From positions 1 to 6,005 of the forward strand of contig WRIO01000080.1 in the NCBI GenBank assembly GCA_009782695.1: DNA of 6,005 nucleotides. Direction: 5' to 3'. Both the position numbers and the translations under genes were made by a program. Of this stretch, positions 1 to 6,005 are shown one piece after another; within the stretch, counting starts at the first letter, position 1; each line of letters begins with the position of its first letter. This DNA comes from Candidatus Cloacimonadota bacterium (GTDB lineage: Bacteria > Cloacimonadota > Cloacimonadia > Cloacimonadales > WRIO01). The notes under the pieces are model-generated. The model searched no databases and was not told where the DNA came from. It saw nothing but the letters and a program-made list of their open reading frames with translations.

Positions 1-613
1 GTTTGTCGATTTTTATGGGTGCAAGATAGCAGTAAATGAGAATGTGCTGATACCTCGTTCCGAGACAGAGTTTATGGTCGATTTGATAATAAAAGATATG
101 CCATCACAGGCTGAACATATTCTGGATATCTGCACAGGCTCTGGTGCCATAGCTATCGCTTTGCAAAAAGCTCGCCCATTGATTACTGTGGCTGCCTGTG
201 ATATTTACGAAAAAGCTTTGCAGGTAGCAAAGGCAAATGCTGAGAAAAACAGCGTGAAAATCGACCTTATACTATCTAATTTATTTCAAAATATCGGACA
301 GCAAAAGTTTGATTTGATAGTGTCCAACCCCCCTTACGTCAGTCAGGATGAATATAAAAGCTTGCAACCGGAGATTTATTTTGAACCAGAAAAGGCATTA
401 GTAGCAGAAGCAGAGGGGCTTTTTTGTATAAACAAAATAATTACAGAGGCAAAAGACTGGCTGAAGCCAGATGGCTATTTGTATTTGGAAATCGGCGAAA
501 AGCAAGCAGAAAGTATAAAAAAAATAGTAAACAAACTGCCAGTGGCAGAGTTTATAGTATATAAAGACCTATCTGATAGAGATAGGATAATAAGGATAAA
601 ATTTAATGGATAG
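1..613 (+). CDS. prmC: Peptide chain release factor N5-glutamine methyltransferase, 5' end cut off by the window
   Basis: PrmC (HemK) is a cytoplasmic SAM-dependent enzyme that methylates the glutamine of the GGQ motif in release factors RF1 and RF2, improving peptide release. The frame is open from base 2 and gives 203 residues, against roughly 280 for the family, so the N-terminal RF-binding helical domain is mostly outside. Visible in order: FYG then VLIPRSETE (residues 7-23 of the fragment; the family usually has RPETE, here Pro is Ser), SAM-binding motif I DICTGSGAIAIAL (42-54), an acidic residue after strand 2 (D67), and the substrate-glutamine motif NPPY (109-112, bases 326-337). A GTG at 44 is not the start, because conserved family residues precede it in frame. 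The stop overlaps the murA start by 8 bases, implying cotranscription. Family assignment is firm. An upstream prfA is an inference. Confidence 0.95.
   Translation, partial: FVDFYGCKIAVNENVLIPRSETEFMVDLIIKDMPSQAEHILDICTGSGAIAIALQKARPLITVAACDIYEKALQVAKANAEKNSVKIDLILSNLFQNIGQQKFDLIVSNPPYVSQDEYKSLQPEIYFEPEKALVAEAEGLFCINKIITEAKDWLKPDGYLYLEIGEKQAESIKKIVNKLPVAEFIVYKDLSDRDRIIRIKFNG
592..596 (+). promoter_or_regulatory. Ribosome binding site of murA, inside prmC
   Basis: AAGGA lies 9 bases before the murA ATG at 606 and within the last codons of prmC. With the 8-base gene overlap it suggests translational coupling of murA to prmC. It is read from the sequence only. Confidence 0.6.
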
Positions 614-1871
614 TTTTCTCATAAATGGTGGCAAAAAACTTTCGGGGAGTGTAGCTATCAGTGGCTCAAAAAACGCTATTTTGCCCGTGATGGCAGCAGC
701 TCTGCTGTGCAGCGGGAAGTGCGTGTTACACAATGTTCCGCACCTTTTGGACTTTAAAAATATGGCAAATCTATTAGTGCACCTCGGAGCAAAAGTCACC
801 CACGAAGCAGGCACCATGACCATAGATACCTGCGATATAAATGTGTGGGAAGCCCCCTACGAACTCGTGAGTAAAATGCGTGCTTCGATATATGTGATGG
901 GACCGCTACTGGGCAGGCTCGGAAAGGCGATAGTTTCTTTCCCTGGTGGCTGTGCTATCGGCTCAAGACCGGTGGATTTTCACCTGTCAGCTTTTGAGAA
1001 GTTGGGTGCCCGCATCATGATAGAGCATGGGAATATATATGGCTACTGCCCAGACGGTCTAAAAGGTGCTGTGATAGATATGCCCTTTCCGTCTGTTGGC
1101 GCTACTGCGAGCGCTATCTTGTGCTCTGTGATATCAGAAGGCGAGACTCTGATAAAAAATGTAGCATTGGAGCCAGAGATAGACGATAGTTTGATAGATT
1201 TTCTGACTCTGATGGGGGCGAAAATAAACCGAATAAACGACAATGAATTGCAAATAATCGGCGTTAAAGAGCTTTATCCCGCCGAAATGACTATGGTTTC
1301 AGACAGGATAGAGGCAGGAACTTTTCTGCTCGCAGGTGCTATCACAAAGAGCAATATCACAATAACAAATTGCGAGCCCAAACACCAGAAGTCATTGCTC
1401 GAAAAATTAGAAAAAACGGGTTGCACCTTTGCCCAAACACAAGACACTATCACTATATTCCCTGCCGAAACTATAAAGCCTATAGATATAACCACCGCGC
1501 CTTACCCCGCCTTCCCCACCGACTTGCAAGCACAATATATGGCTTGTATGACACTAGCAGATGGTTCTTGTAAAATAAAAGAGACCATATATCCCGATAG
1601 ATTTTTGCAAGCAGCCGAGCTAAATAGATTAGGGGCAAATATCACAGTAAAAGATGGCACCGCTACTGTTTTGGGGGTAAAGCAGCTTTCAGGGGCTGAA
1701 GTGATGGCTAGTGACTTGCGTGCAAGTGCCGCCTTGATTTTAGCTGGTTTGGTAGCTGAGGGAACCACCAAAATCTCGCGAATATACCACATCGACAGGG
1801 GTTATGAAAAGATAGAAGACAAGCTGGGAAGCCTCGGAGCAGATATACAGCGTATCGTAGCTAAAAGGTAG
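606..1871 (+). CDS. murA: UDP-N-acetylglucosamine 1-carboxyvinyltransferase (MurA)
   Basis: MurA transfers enolpyruvate from PEP to UDP-GlcNAc in the cytoplasm, the first committed step of peptidoglycan synthesis. At 421 residues it is full length. Residues equivalent to the E. coli active site are all visible: K22/N23 in SGSKNA, R92, catalytic-loop C116 and R121 in GGCAIGSRP, D306 in FPTDLQAQ, R332 in DRF, D370-L371-R372 in SDLRAS, and R398 in HIDRGYE. The loop Cys is the residue alkylated by fosfomycin, so the target site looks sensitive (inference). The segment after R332 reads FLQAAELNRLGA where E. coli has FMHVPELSRMGA, a mild divergence. ATG 606 is chosen because the N-terminus matches the family and AAGGA (592-596) sits 9 bases upstream, inside prmC. 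The gene ends facing the convergent permease gene. No strong intrinsic terminator follows. Confidence 0.98.
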   Translation: MDSFLINGGKKLSGSVAISGSKNAILPVMAAALLCSGKCVLHNVPHLLDFKNMANLLVHLGAKVTHEAGTMTIDTCDINVWEAPYELVSKMRASIYVMGPLLGRLGKAIVSFPGGCAIGSRPVDFHLSAFEKLGARIMIEHGNIYGYCPDGLKGAVIDMPFPSVGATASAILCSVISEGETLIKNVALEPEIDDSLIDFLTLMGAKINRINDNELQIIGVKELYPAEMTMVSDRIEAGTFLLAGAITKSNITITNCEPKHQKSLLEKLEKTGCTFAQTQDTITIFPAETIKPIDITTAPYPAFPTDLQAQYMACMTLADGSCKIKETIYPDRFLQAAELNRLGANITVKDGTATVLGVKQLSGAEVMASDLRASAALILAGLVAEGTTKISRIYHIDRGYEKIEDKLGSLGADIQRIVAKR

Positions 1872-1886
1872 AAAATAAGGTATTTA

Positions 1887-2013
1887 TTAAAATTTCGTAG
1901 GGAACTATGTTCGCTTAGCTATCCGTCCGAATGACACAATAATTTGTAACTTGTCTTTTGTAACTAGTAATTCCAACGCAGTTGGTAGGGCATCGTTCCC
2001 TACGAGATTTAAA
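1887..2013. repeat. MITE-like intergenic element with imperfect terminal inverted repeats
   Basis: The arms at 1887-1909 and 1991-2013 are inverted copies matching at 20 of 23 positions; the best core is CGTAGGGAACNATG at 1896-1909 and its complement at 1991-2004. The 81 bases between them have no open frame of note. Inside are a direct repeat TTTGTAACT (1943-1951 and 1957-1965), a small hairpin CCAAC-GCA-GTTGG (1973-1985), and a six-pair hairpin GTAGGG-CATCGTT-CCCTAC (1985-2003) that competes with the long pairing. A further short hairpin GTCC-GCA-GGAC lies just outside (2017-2027). I see no clear target-site duplication. The element fills most of the gap between convergent murA and the permease gene. 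It could be a degenerate MITE, a dispersed extragenic repeat, or a bidirectional transcript-end structure. The pairing is directly visible; the mobile origin is inference. Confidence 0.6.
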
Positions 2014-2016
2014 CCC

Positions 2017-2056
2017 GTCCGCAGGACACCTTTATTTATAATTTATAATTAATAAT
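2017..2056 (+). terminator. Weak candidate terminator downstream of murA
   Basis: A four-pair hairpin GTCC-GCA-GGAC (2017-2027) is followed by an AT-rich stretch containing CTTTATTTATAATTTAT. The stem is short and the T run is broken, so this is a poor intrinsic terminator. It is listed because nothing better follows murA. The permease gene, coming from the other side, stops at 2057, so transcripts from both sides must end around here. Confidence 0.2.
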
Positions 2057-3388
2057 TTATTCAAAGTAATATATCGCTTGTATGGGGTTTATATTAGCGG
2101 CTCGCAGGGCGGGATACAATCCTGAGAGAAAGCCTATCACAAAGGCAAATCCAAGCCCGATATACACGCTGATCATAGCCAGAGGGACATGTGTCTTGAT
2201 AGCAGCACCGAGACCGAAGGTTATCAAAATCCCCAGCAAGATACCGAATATAGCGGATATGACAGAGAGCGTGATGGCTTCTGTGATAAAATAAAAGAAA
2301 ATATCGCTGTCTTTGGCGCCGAGAGATTTACGCACTCCTATCTCCATCATACGCTCGTTTATAGATATCAGCAGTGTGGAGAAAAGACCGATACCCCCTA
2401 CTACCAGTGAAACCGCTGCTATCACAAACAGCGTGATAGACCACTTTTTCATCATATCTTCGAGCTCCTTTGTTATCTCTAATATCTCTGCCCCGACATC
2501 ATTTGCTGTAAAATCTTTTTGCATATTATGGCGTGATAGCAGCACTTGGGAAGCCCTATTTTGCATATCATTAAAGCTCTCAGAATCGTTTGATTGCATC
2601 GTGATATTGTCGAGCGCCATCCCTCTACGTAGGTAAGTAGCCCCTGTTTTTAAGGGTATATAGATAGCTTGCAGGTCACTTCGTCTCTGCCAACTGTTAA
2701 AATTAAAAATTCCTTGTGTCTTTTCCATGGGGTCGTTGTCCAGCACGCCCACTATCCGAAATCTATGCCCATCAGCTGTGTAATACTTACCTAAAGGTTC
2801 TTCGCCATCAAGCTCATCTTTTGAAAAACCAGGACCGACTATACAGACCTTCTCGGCTCGACTCATCTCGAAGGCATTAAAAAAGTGACCCTCTTTTAGC
2901 TCATAATTATTCAAGTGAAAATAGTCTTCTGTTACAGCCCGCAACCTGTTCCATGCACCTAATGTCCCAGAAGTGAAGACTATAGTTTCTGACCCAGATT
3001 TACCTTTGGAGCCTTGCGTAGTGCGTCGAAACCAGTTTTCAATAAAGCCATAAAGATACTTGGCTTCCACATCTCTCTTTATCGCCTCGAAATCTTCATA
3101 AGAGATAGGCTTTGTCTTTTTGCCAGCTGAACTCGTTCGGAAAGAAAAATACATCCCCCTACCGCCCATACGCTGGCTACTGTTTGAACCTGGCTGTATG
3201 ACTAGCTTGTTCTCCCACCCCATCTTTGACATATTTTCGTCTATGATCATTTTTATGCCATTGACAGACGAAAACATCGCCACCACAGAGGTCACACCTA
3301 TCATGATACCCAGCAGAGTCAAAAATGATCGGAATTTGTGATTAATTATCGTTTGCAAGCTGCTCTTTAAAGCATCGTTAAAATACAA
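2057..3388 (-). CDS. MacB/FtsX-family ABC transporter permease
   Basis: This is an inner-membrane permease of the MacB/LolC-type family. Such proteins couple to a separate or fused ABC ATPase and move lipids, peptides or drugs, or transmit force across the envelope; the substrate here is unknown. From the chosen start it has 443 residues: TM1 at about 22-42 (FLTLLGIMIGVTSV), an extracytoplasmic MacB-like domain at about 43-316, then three C-terminal TM segments at about 317-341, 367-397 and 406-428. Family hallmarks are SLVVGGIGLFSTLLIS followed by INERMMEIGVRKSLGA, and near the C-terminus GLYPALRAANINPIQAI. TTG 3388 is preferred over the in-frame ATG at 3412. GGGAG (3396-3400) sits 7 bases before the TTG, the ATG has no such site, and the likely promoter would start the transcript about at or after that ATG. 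No ATPase gene is adjacent in the window. Confidence 0.9.
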   Translation of the reverse strand: MYFNDALKSSLQTIINHKFRSFLTLLGIMIGVTSVVAMFSSVNGIKMIIDENMSKMGWENKLVIQPGSNSSQRMGGRGMYFSFRTSSAGKKTKPISYEDFEAIKRDVEAKYLYGFIENWFRRTTQGSKGKSGSETIVFTSGTLGAWNRLRAVTEDYFHLNNYELKEGHFFNAFEMSRAEKVCIVGPGFSKDELDGEEPLGKYYTADGHRFRIVGVLDNDPMEKTQGIFNFNSWQRRSDLQAIYIPLKTGATYLRRGMALDNITMQSNDSESFNDMQNRASQVLLSRHNMQKDFTANDVGAEILEITKELEDMMKKWSITLFVIAAVSLVVGGIGLFSTLLISINERMMEIGVRKSLGAKDSDIFFYFITEAITLSVISAIFGILLGILITFGLGAAIKTHVPLAMISVYIGLGFAFVIGFLSGLYPALRAANINPIQAIYYFE

Positions 3389-3395
3389 ATTATTA

Positions 3396-3400
3396 CTCCC
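3396..3400 (-). promoter_or_regulatory. Ribosome binding site that decides the permease start
   Basis: On the minus strand AAAAAAGGGAG precedes a TTG codon (3388-3386) by 7 bases. The upstream in-frame ATG (3412-3410) is preceded only by T-rich sequence without purine-rich complementarity to 16S rRNA. Starting at the TTG also gives the short pre-TM1 N-terminus usual in this family. Confidence 0.6.
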
Positions 3401-3415
3401 TTTTTTACACATACC

Positions 3416-3443
3416 ATACTAAAAAAAGCTATATTTTTGTCAA
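3416..3443 (-). promoter_or_regulatory. Probable sigma-70-type promoter of the permease gene
   Basis: On the minus strand a perfect -35 TTGACA (3443-3438) is followed after 16 bases by TAGTAT (3421-3416), four of six matches to TATAAT. TATGGT (3418-3413, spacer 19) is an alternative -10. The start of transcription would fall near 3409, giving a leader of about 20 bases that contains the GGGAG site. If correct, the ATG at 3412 would not be in the mRNA. Confidence 0.5.
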
Positions 3444-3529
3444 GGGAAATTTAGTCTCCTCAGATACCGTAGAAGTAAAATATAAGATAAGTGGATTAAC
3501 TATACAGTCACTGTTGGCTGGTATTTTGC

Positions 3530-3551
3530 GGAAGGCAAAGGGTTACCTTCC
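3530..3551 (-). terminator. Nine-pair hairpin downstream of the metal ATPase gene, without a U tract
   Basis: Read on the minus strand, GGAAGGTAA, loop CCCT, TTGCCTTCC forms nine pairs with one G-U, 22 bases after the ATPase stop codon. GCAAAATACC follows, so the U tract of a classic intrinsic terminator is missing. It may protect the 3' end, serve as a weak terminator, or be part of a dispersed repeat, because its left flank on that strand (GTAGGGAA, 3548-3555) matches the core of the element behind murA. Confidence 0.35.
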
Positions 3552-3573
3552 CTACAAAAACCTTTCCCTATCT

Positions 3574-5733
3574 CTATTTGCGTAGTATCCTGCCTGCGTT
3601 TAGGACAGCTAAAAGTGTCACTCCCACATCAGCAAAGACAGCTTCCCACATCTGTGCCATACCCAAAAAGCCCAACACAAGGAAAAGTGATTTTATACCG
3701 AGTGCGATGACTATATTTTGCACTATGATGTTCCGAGTGGAGCTTGATATATCCAAAAGTTCTGGAATTTTAGTCAAGGAATCATTCATTAGCACTATAT
3801 CCGCTGTCTCGATAGCGGCGTCTGAACCCACATTTCCCATAGAGATTCCTATATCTGCCAGAGCAAGTACAGGAGCGTCATTTATACCGTCTCCCACAAA
3901 GATTGTCTTATCTTTCTGGGGGGTGTTGTCTATGATTTCTTGCAGTATTTTTACTTTGTCTTCTGGTAATAAATCAGCATAAAATTTAGTGATTTCGAGC
4001 TTTTGCGAGATACTGGTCACTATCTTTTCATTGTCACCCGACAGCACGAAAATAGAACCCACACCACGCTGTTGTAAATCTTTTATGGCAGGCAATGCTT
4101 CTGCTTTTATCTCGTCACCTATCACTATATATCCTGCAAAAGTATTATTTATAGTGACATACACAACCGTCCCCATGCTGGTAAATTCTGTAAAATCTAC
4201 CCCATATTGTTTCATCAATCGGGCATTGCCTATCAAAGTGAAATTTTCATTTAACACAGCTGATATGCCTAATCCTGCCACCTCTTTGAAATCATTGATA
4301 GCATCATTTCTTTGCATGTCGGGATATTTTGAGCGAAACTCTTGCAGTATAGATTGGGCGATGGGGTGGTTCGACTGGGCTTCCACAGCAGAGGCAGAAG
4401 CCAAAAGATCAGCTTCTGTAAAATCGTTGAAAGTAACGATTTCTTGCACGCAAAAAACCCCTTTTGTCAACGTGCCTGTCTTGTCAAAAACGATATTTTT
4501 CACCCTTTTTAGTGTGTCAAGCACAGAAGACCCTTTTATCAAAATCCCTTTTCGAGAGGCACTCCCGATAGCTCCGAAATAGGTGAGCGGTATGCTGACG
4601 ACCAAAGCACACGGGCAGGATATCATCAGCATCACAAGTGAGCGATAAACCCAGTCTTTTACTTCTGTCTCCGCACCTGTCGATAAAAAAGGCATAGCAA
4701 AAGCCGTAAACAGTGCTAGTCCTATGATGATAGGGGTGTAATACTTCGCAAATGTAGTGAAAAACATCTCTGTCTTTGCCTTCTTATGCACCGCATTTTC
4801 CACAAGATCAAGTATTTTCGCGATAGAAGATTCCATAAAAAGCTTATTTACTTTGATAGTCAACAAACCTGTCTGATTTATCATACCCGCTAGCACATCG
4901 TCATTTTCTTTATAAGTGCGGGGAACTGACTCACCGGTCAGAGCTGATGTATCTATCTGTGCTGACCCGCTAATGATAGTGCCATCAAGGGGTATCTTCT
5001 CACCTGCTTTTACGATAATCTCTGCGCCCACATCCACTAAATCGGGAGAAATCTGCACTATCTTTTCGTCTATCATGATATTGGCATAGTCAGGACGAAC
5101 CTCCAGCAGTGCCTTTATACTCTTGCGCGAGCGGTGGATAGATAGCTCTTGTAGAAATTCTCCCACTTTGTAAAATATCATCACTCCCGCAGCTTCCTCA
5201 AAACGGTTGATACCAAAAGCCCCTATAGTTGCTATGGTCATCAAACAGTTTTCATCAAAAAAACCTCCGTGCCGAATGTTTACAAAAGCTTTGTAAAGAA
5301 CACGATAACCAGACACCAGATAGGTAAGCACAAAGATGATCATGCAAACCATGTTTTCTCTGGTTATAGACAAAAAACTGCTATCTTCAGCACATTCTGC
5401 AGGGCTGTTGGGTGCCAAAAAGTGATGATAGACCATCGCAAAAGCAAAGAGGACTAAACAACACAATGTGAAAAATAGCTCTTTACGAGGGTGAAAGCTA
5501 GACTTGTCAGCTGTGATACTCTCTGCATTGCGAACAAACTCCACCGCTGTGACATCAGGCTCTATAGACTTGATGATTTCATTTACTTTACCCATTTCTG
5601 CTGTGTCTATCAGCATAGACGCTGTGCTAAAATCGATAGATACCGCCTGCACAAAGCTCTGCTTGCGCAATGTCTCCTCTATCACTCCCGCACAATGACC
5701 ACAATTCAAATTTTCTAGTATATACTTCTTCAT
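3574..5733 (-). CDS. zntA: P1B-2-type metal-transporting ATPase, Zn(II)/Cd(II)/Pb(II) exporter (ZntA/CadA type)
   Basis: This inner-membrane pump hydrolyses ATP through a phospho-aspartate to export soft divalent metals. It has 719 residues, normal for the family. In order: one N-terminal heavy-metal-associated domain with NCGHCAGVIEE (C11, C14); TM1-TM4 between about 86 and 200; actuator loop with LTGESVP (TGES 266-269); TM6 metal motif CPC (373-375); phosphorylation motif DKTGTLTK (D417); HP of the nucleotide-binding domain (H456-P457); LSGDN (564-568); hinge VGDGINDAP (613-621); TM7 with K681 and TM8 with DVG (D702). The CPC, TM7-Lys and TM8 DxG combination is the P1B-2 signature, matching K693 and D714 of E. 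coli ZntA, and argues against copper specificity. ATG 5733 has AAAGGAG (5741-5747) 7 bases upstream. It is in an operon behind an ArsR-family regulator, 4 bases away, so metal-induced expression is expected. Choosing between the names zntA and cadA is arbitrary. Confidence 0.96.
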   Translation of the reverse strand: MKKYILENLNCGHCAGVIEETLRKQSFVQAVSIDFSTASMLIDTAEMGKVNEIIKSIEPDVTAVEFVRNAESITADKSSFHPRKELFFTLCCLVLFAFAMVYHHFLAPNSPAECAEDSSFLSITRENMVCMIIFVLTYLVSGYRVLYKAFVNIRHGGFFDENCLMTIATIGAFGINRFEEAAGVMIFYKVGEFLQELSIHRSRKSIKALLEVRPDYANIMIDEKIVQISPDLVDVGAEIIVKAGEKIPLDGTIISGSAQIDTSALTGESVPRTYKENDDVLAGMINQTGLLTIKVNKLFMESSIAKILDLVENAVHKKAKTEMFFTTFAKYYTPIIIGLALFTAFAMPFLSTGAETEVKDWVYRSLVMLMISCPCALVVSIPLTYFGAIGSASRKGILIKGSSVLDTLKRVKNIVFDKTGTLTKGVFCVQEIVTFNDFTEADLLASASAVEAQSNHPIAQSILQEFRSKYPDMQRNDAINDFKEVAGLGISAVLNENFTLIGNARLMKQYGVDFTEFTSMGTVVYVTINNTFAGYIVIGDEIKAEALPAIKDLQQRGVGSIFVLSGDNEKIVTSISQKLEITKFYADLLPEDKVKILQEIIDNTPQKDKTIFVGDGINDAPVLALADIGISMGNVGSDAAIETADIVLMNDSLTKIPELLDISSSTRNIIVQNIVIALGIKSLFLVLGFLGMAQMWEAVFADVGVTLLAVLNAGRILRK

Positions 5734-5737
5734 TTTT

Positions 5738-6005
5738 TCACTCCTTTATATGTATCATTCCCTGATCAAATATCTGCATTACGTGTTGGTCGCTCAAAGA
5801 GTAGTATAGATGCCTGCCCTCACGCCGATATTTTATCAAATTCGCTTGACGCAATATCTTTAGTTGCTGCGATATAGCCGGCTGATTCATTTGCATCTTT
5901 TCCGCTAAATCACAGACACACAGCTCCTGACTGTATAAAAAATTTATGATTCGCAACCGAGTGGGATCGCCCATAACCTTAAAAAACTCACTCAATAAAT
6001 GAATC
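5738..6005 (-). CDS. ArsR/SmtB-family metal-sensing repressor, CadC-like, 5' end cut off by the window
   Basis: This is a winged-helix dimeric DNA-binding repressor that leaves its operator when it binds metal; it probably controls itself and the downstream ATPase gene. Counting from TTG 5995 there are 85 residues: FFKVMGDPTRLRIINFL (helices 1-2 region), ELCVCDLAEKM with Cys26 and Cys28, the recognition helix region QPAISQQLKILRQANLI (38-54), the wing YRREGRHLYYSL (56-67), and a last helix with D69, H71, H82 and E85. The D/H/H/E spacing (+2, +13, +16) equals the alpha-5 zinc site of SmtB (D104, H106, H117, E120). ELCVCD is the cysteine pair used by CadC and ArsR. The frame stays open through the window edge, TTG 5995 has no ribosome binding site, and the family normally has 15-30 more residues, so the true start is outside. 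I leave the name open among cadC-, smtB- and ziaR-like. Confidence 0.9.
   Translation of the reverse strand, partial: IHLLSEFFKVMGDPTRLRIINFLYSQELCVCDLAEKMQMNQPAISQQLKILRQANLIKYRREGRHLYYSLSDQHVMQIFDQGMIHIKE
5741..5747 (-). promoter_or_regulatory. Strong ribosome binding site of the ATPase gene, inside the regulator gene
   Basis: AAAGGAG on the minus strand lies 7 bases before the ATPase ATG and directly against the TGA stop of the regulator (5740-5738). Most of it is the final Lys-Glu codon pair AAG GAG of the regulator, which favours translational coupling of the two genes. Confidence 0.8.

Noticed and set aside
44..613. GTG at 44 as the start of prmC
   Set aside because: Conserved PrmC residues (F-Y-G upstream of VLIPR) continue in frame back to base 2, so the gene begins outside the window.
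1985..2003. GTAGGG-CATCGTT-CCCTAC as an intrinsic terminator of murA
   Set aside because: The hairpin is followed by GAGATTTAAACC with no T tract, and it shares its right arm with the longer inverted repeat, so it is described as part of that element.
2313..2636. Plus-strand open frames opposite the permease gene
   Set aside because: They overlap a conserved coding region completely, are low in complexity (Ser/Ile rich), and show no family motif.
3989..4582. Long open frame on the plus strand opposite the ATPase gene (also 3578-3982)
   Set aside because: These run antisense through a gene with every P-type ATPase motif intact. They lack a recognisable protein pattern and are shadows of its codon use.
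3574..5733. Copper-exporting ATPase (CopA type)
   Set aside because: The TM7 Lys and the TM8 DxG motif together with CPC mark the Zn/Cd/Pb group; the TM residues typical of copper pumps are not present.
5738..5995. TTG at 5995 as the start of the ArsR-family regulator
   Set aside because: The frame continues open to the window edge, no ribosome binding site precedes the TTG, and the family has more N-terminal residues.
1..6005. A defence system, CRISPR array, tRNA, transposase or prophage gene
   Set aside because: I read all open frames and both gaps and found no regularly spaced repeats, cloverleaf pattern or mobile-element protein. The genes present are housekeeping, transport and metal-resistance genes.

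Overview
This is an ordinary bacterial chromosomal window holding five protein genes, two of them cut by the window edges. There is no RNA gene, CRISPR array, transposase or phage gene that I can see. The organism cannot be named from the sequence. It is moderately AT-rich and appears to use ATA as its commonest isoleucine codon in the genes I read. It has purine-rich Shine-Dalgarno sites, a peptidoglycan gene (murA) and a MacB/FtsX-type permease. That fits a peptidoglycan-making bacterium, but no gene here fixes the phylum.

Left part, plus strand: the 3' two-thirds of prmC (release-factor glutamine methyltransferase) overlaps by 8 bases with murA (first committed step of peptidoglycan synthesis). 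The two are very likely cotranscribed from a promoter upstream of the window, where prfA would be a natural neighbour.

Middle: murA converges on a minus-strand gene for a MacB/FtsX-family ABC transporter permease. The 185-base gap between them holds an imperfect 23-base inverted repeat about 127 bases end to end, with small hairpins inside and beside it. It looks like a MITE-like or dispersed intergenic repeat. The permease has its own probable promoter, whose position argues that translation starts at a TTG (3388) and not at the upstream ATG (3412). No ABC ATPase partner is in the window.

Right part, minus strand: a metal-resistance operon. A SmtB/CadC-type ArsR-family repressor (5' end cut off) is followed 4 bases later by a 719-residue P1B-2 ATPase (ZntA/CadA type) that should export Zn(II), Cd(II) and Pb(II). 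The ribosome binding site of the ATPase gene lies inside the last two codons of the repressor gene. The repressor carries residues of both known metal sites of CadC, the ELCVCD cysteine pair and the alpha-5 D/H/H/E set. The likely circuit is that metal binding releases the repressor and the pump is then made.

I found no convincing new biological system. The items most worth a second look are the intergenic repeat with a possible relative elsewhere in the window, the dual-site metal sensor, and the permease start site.
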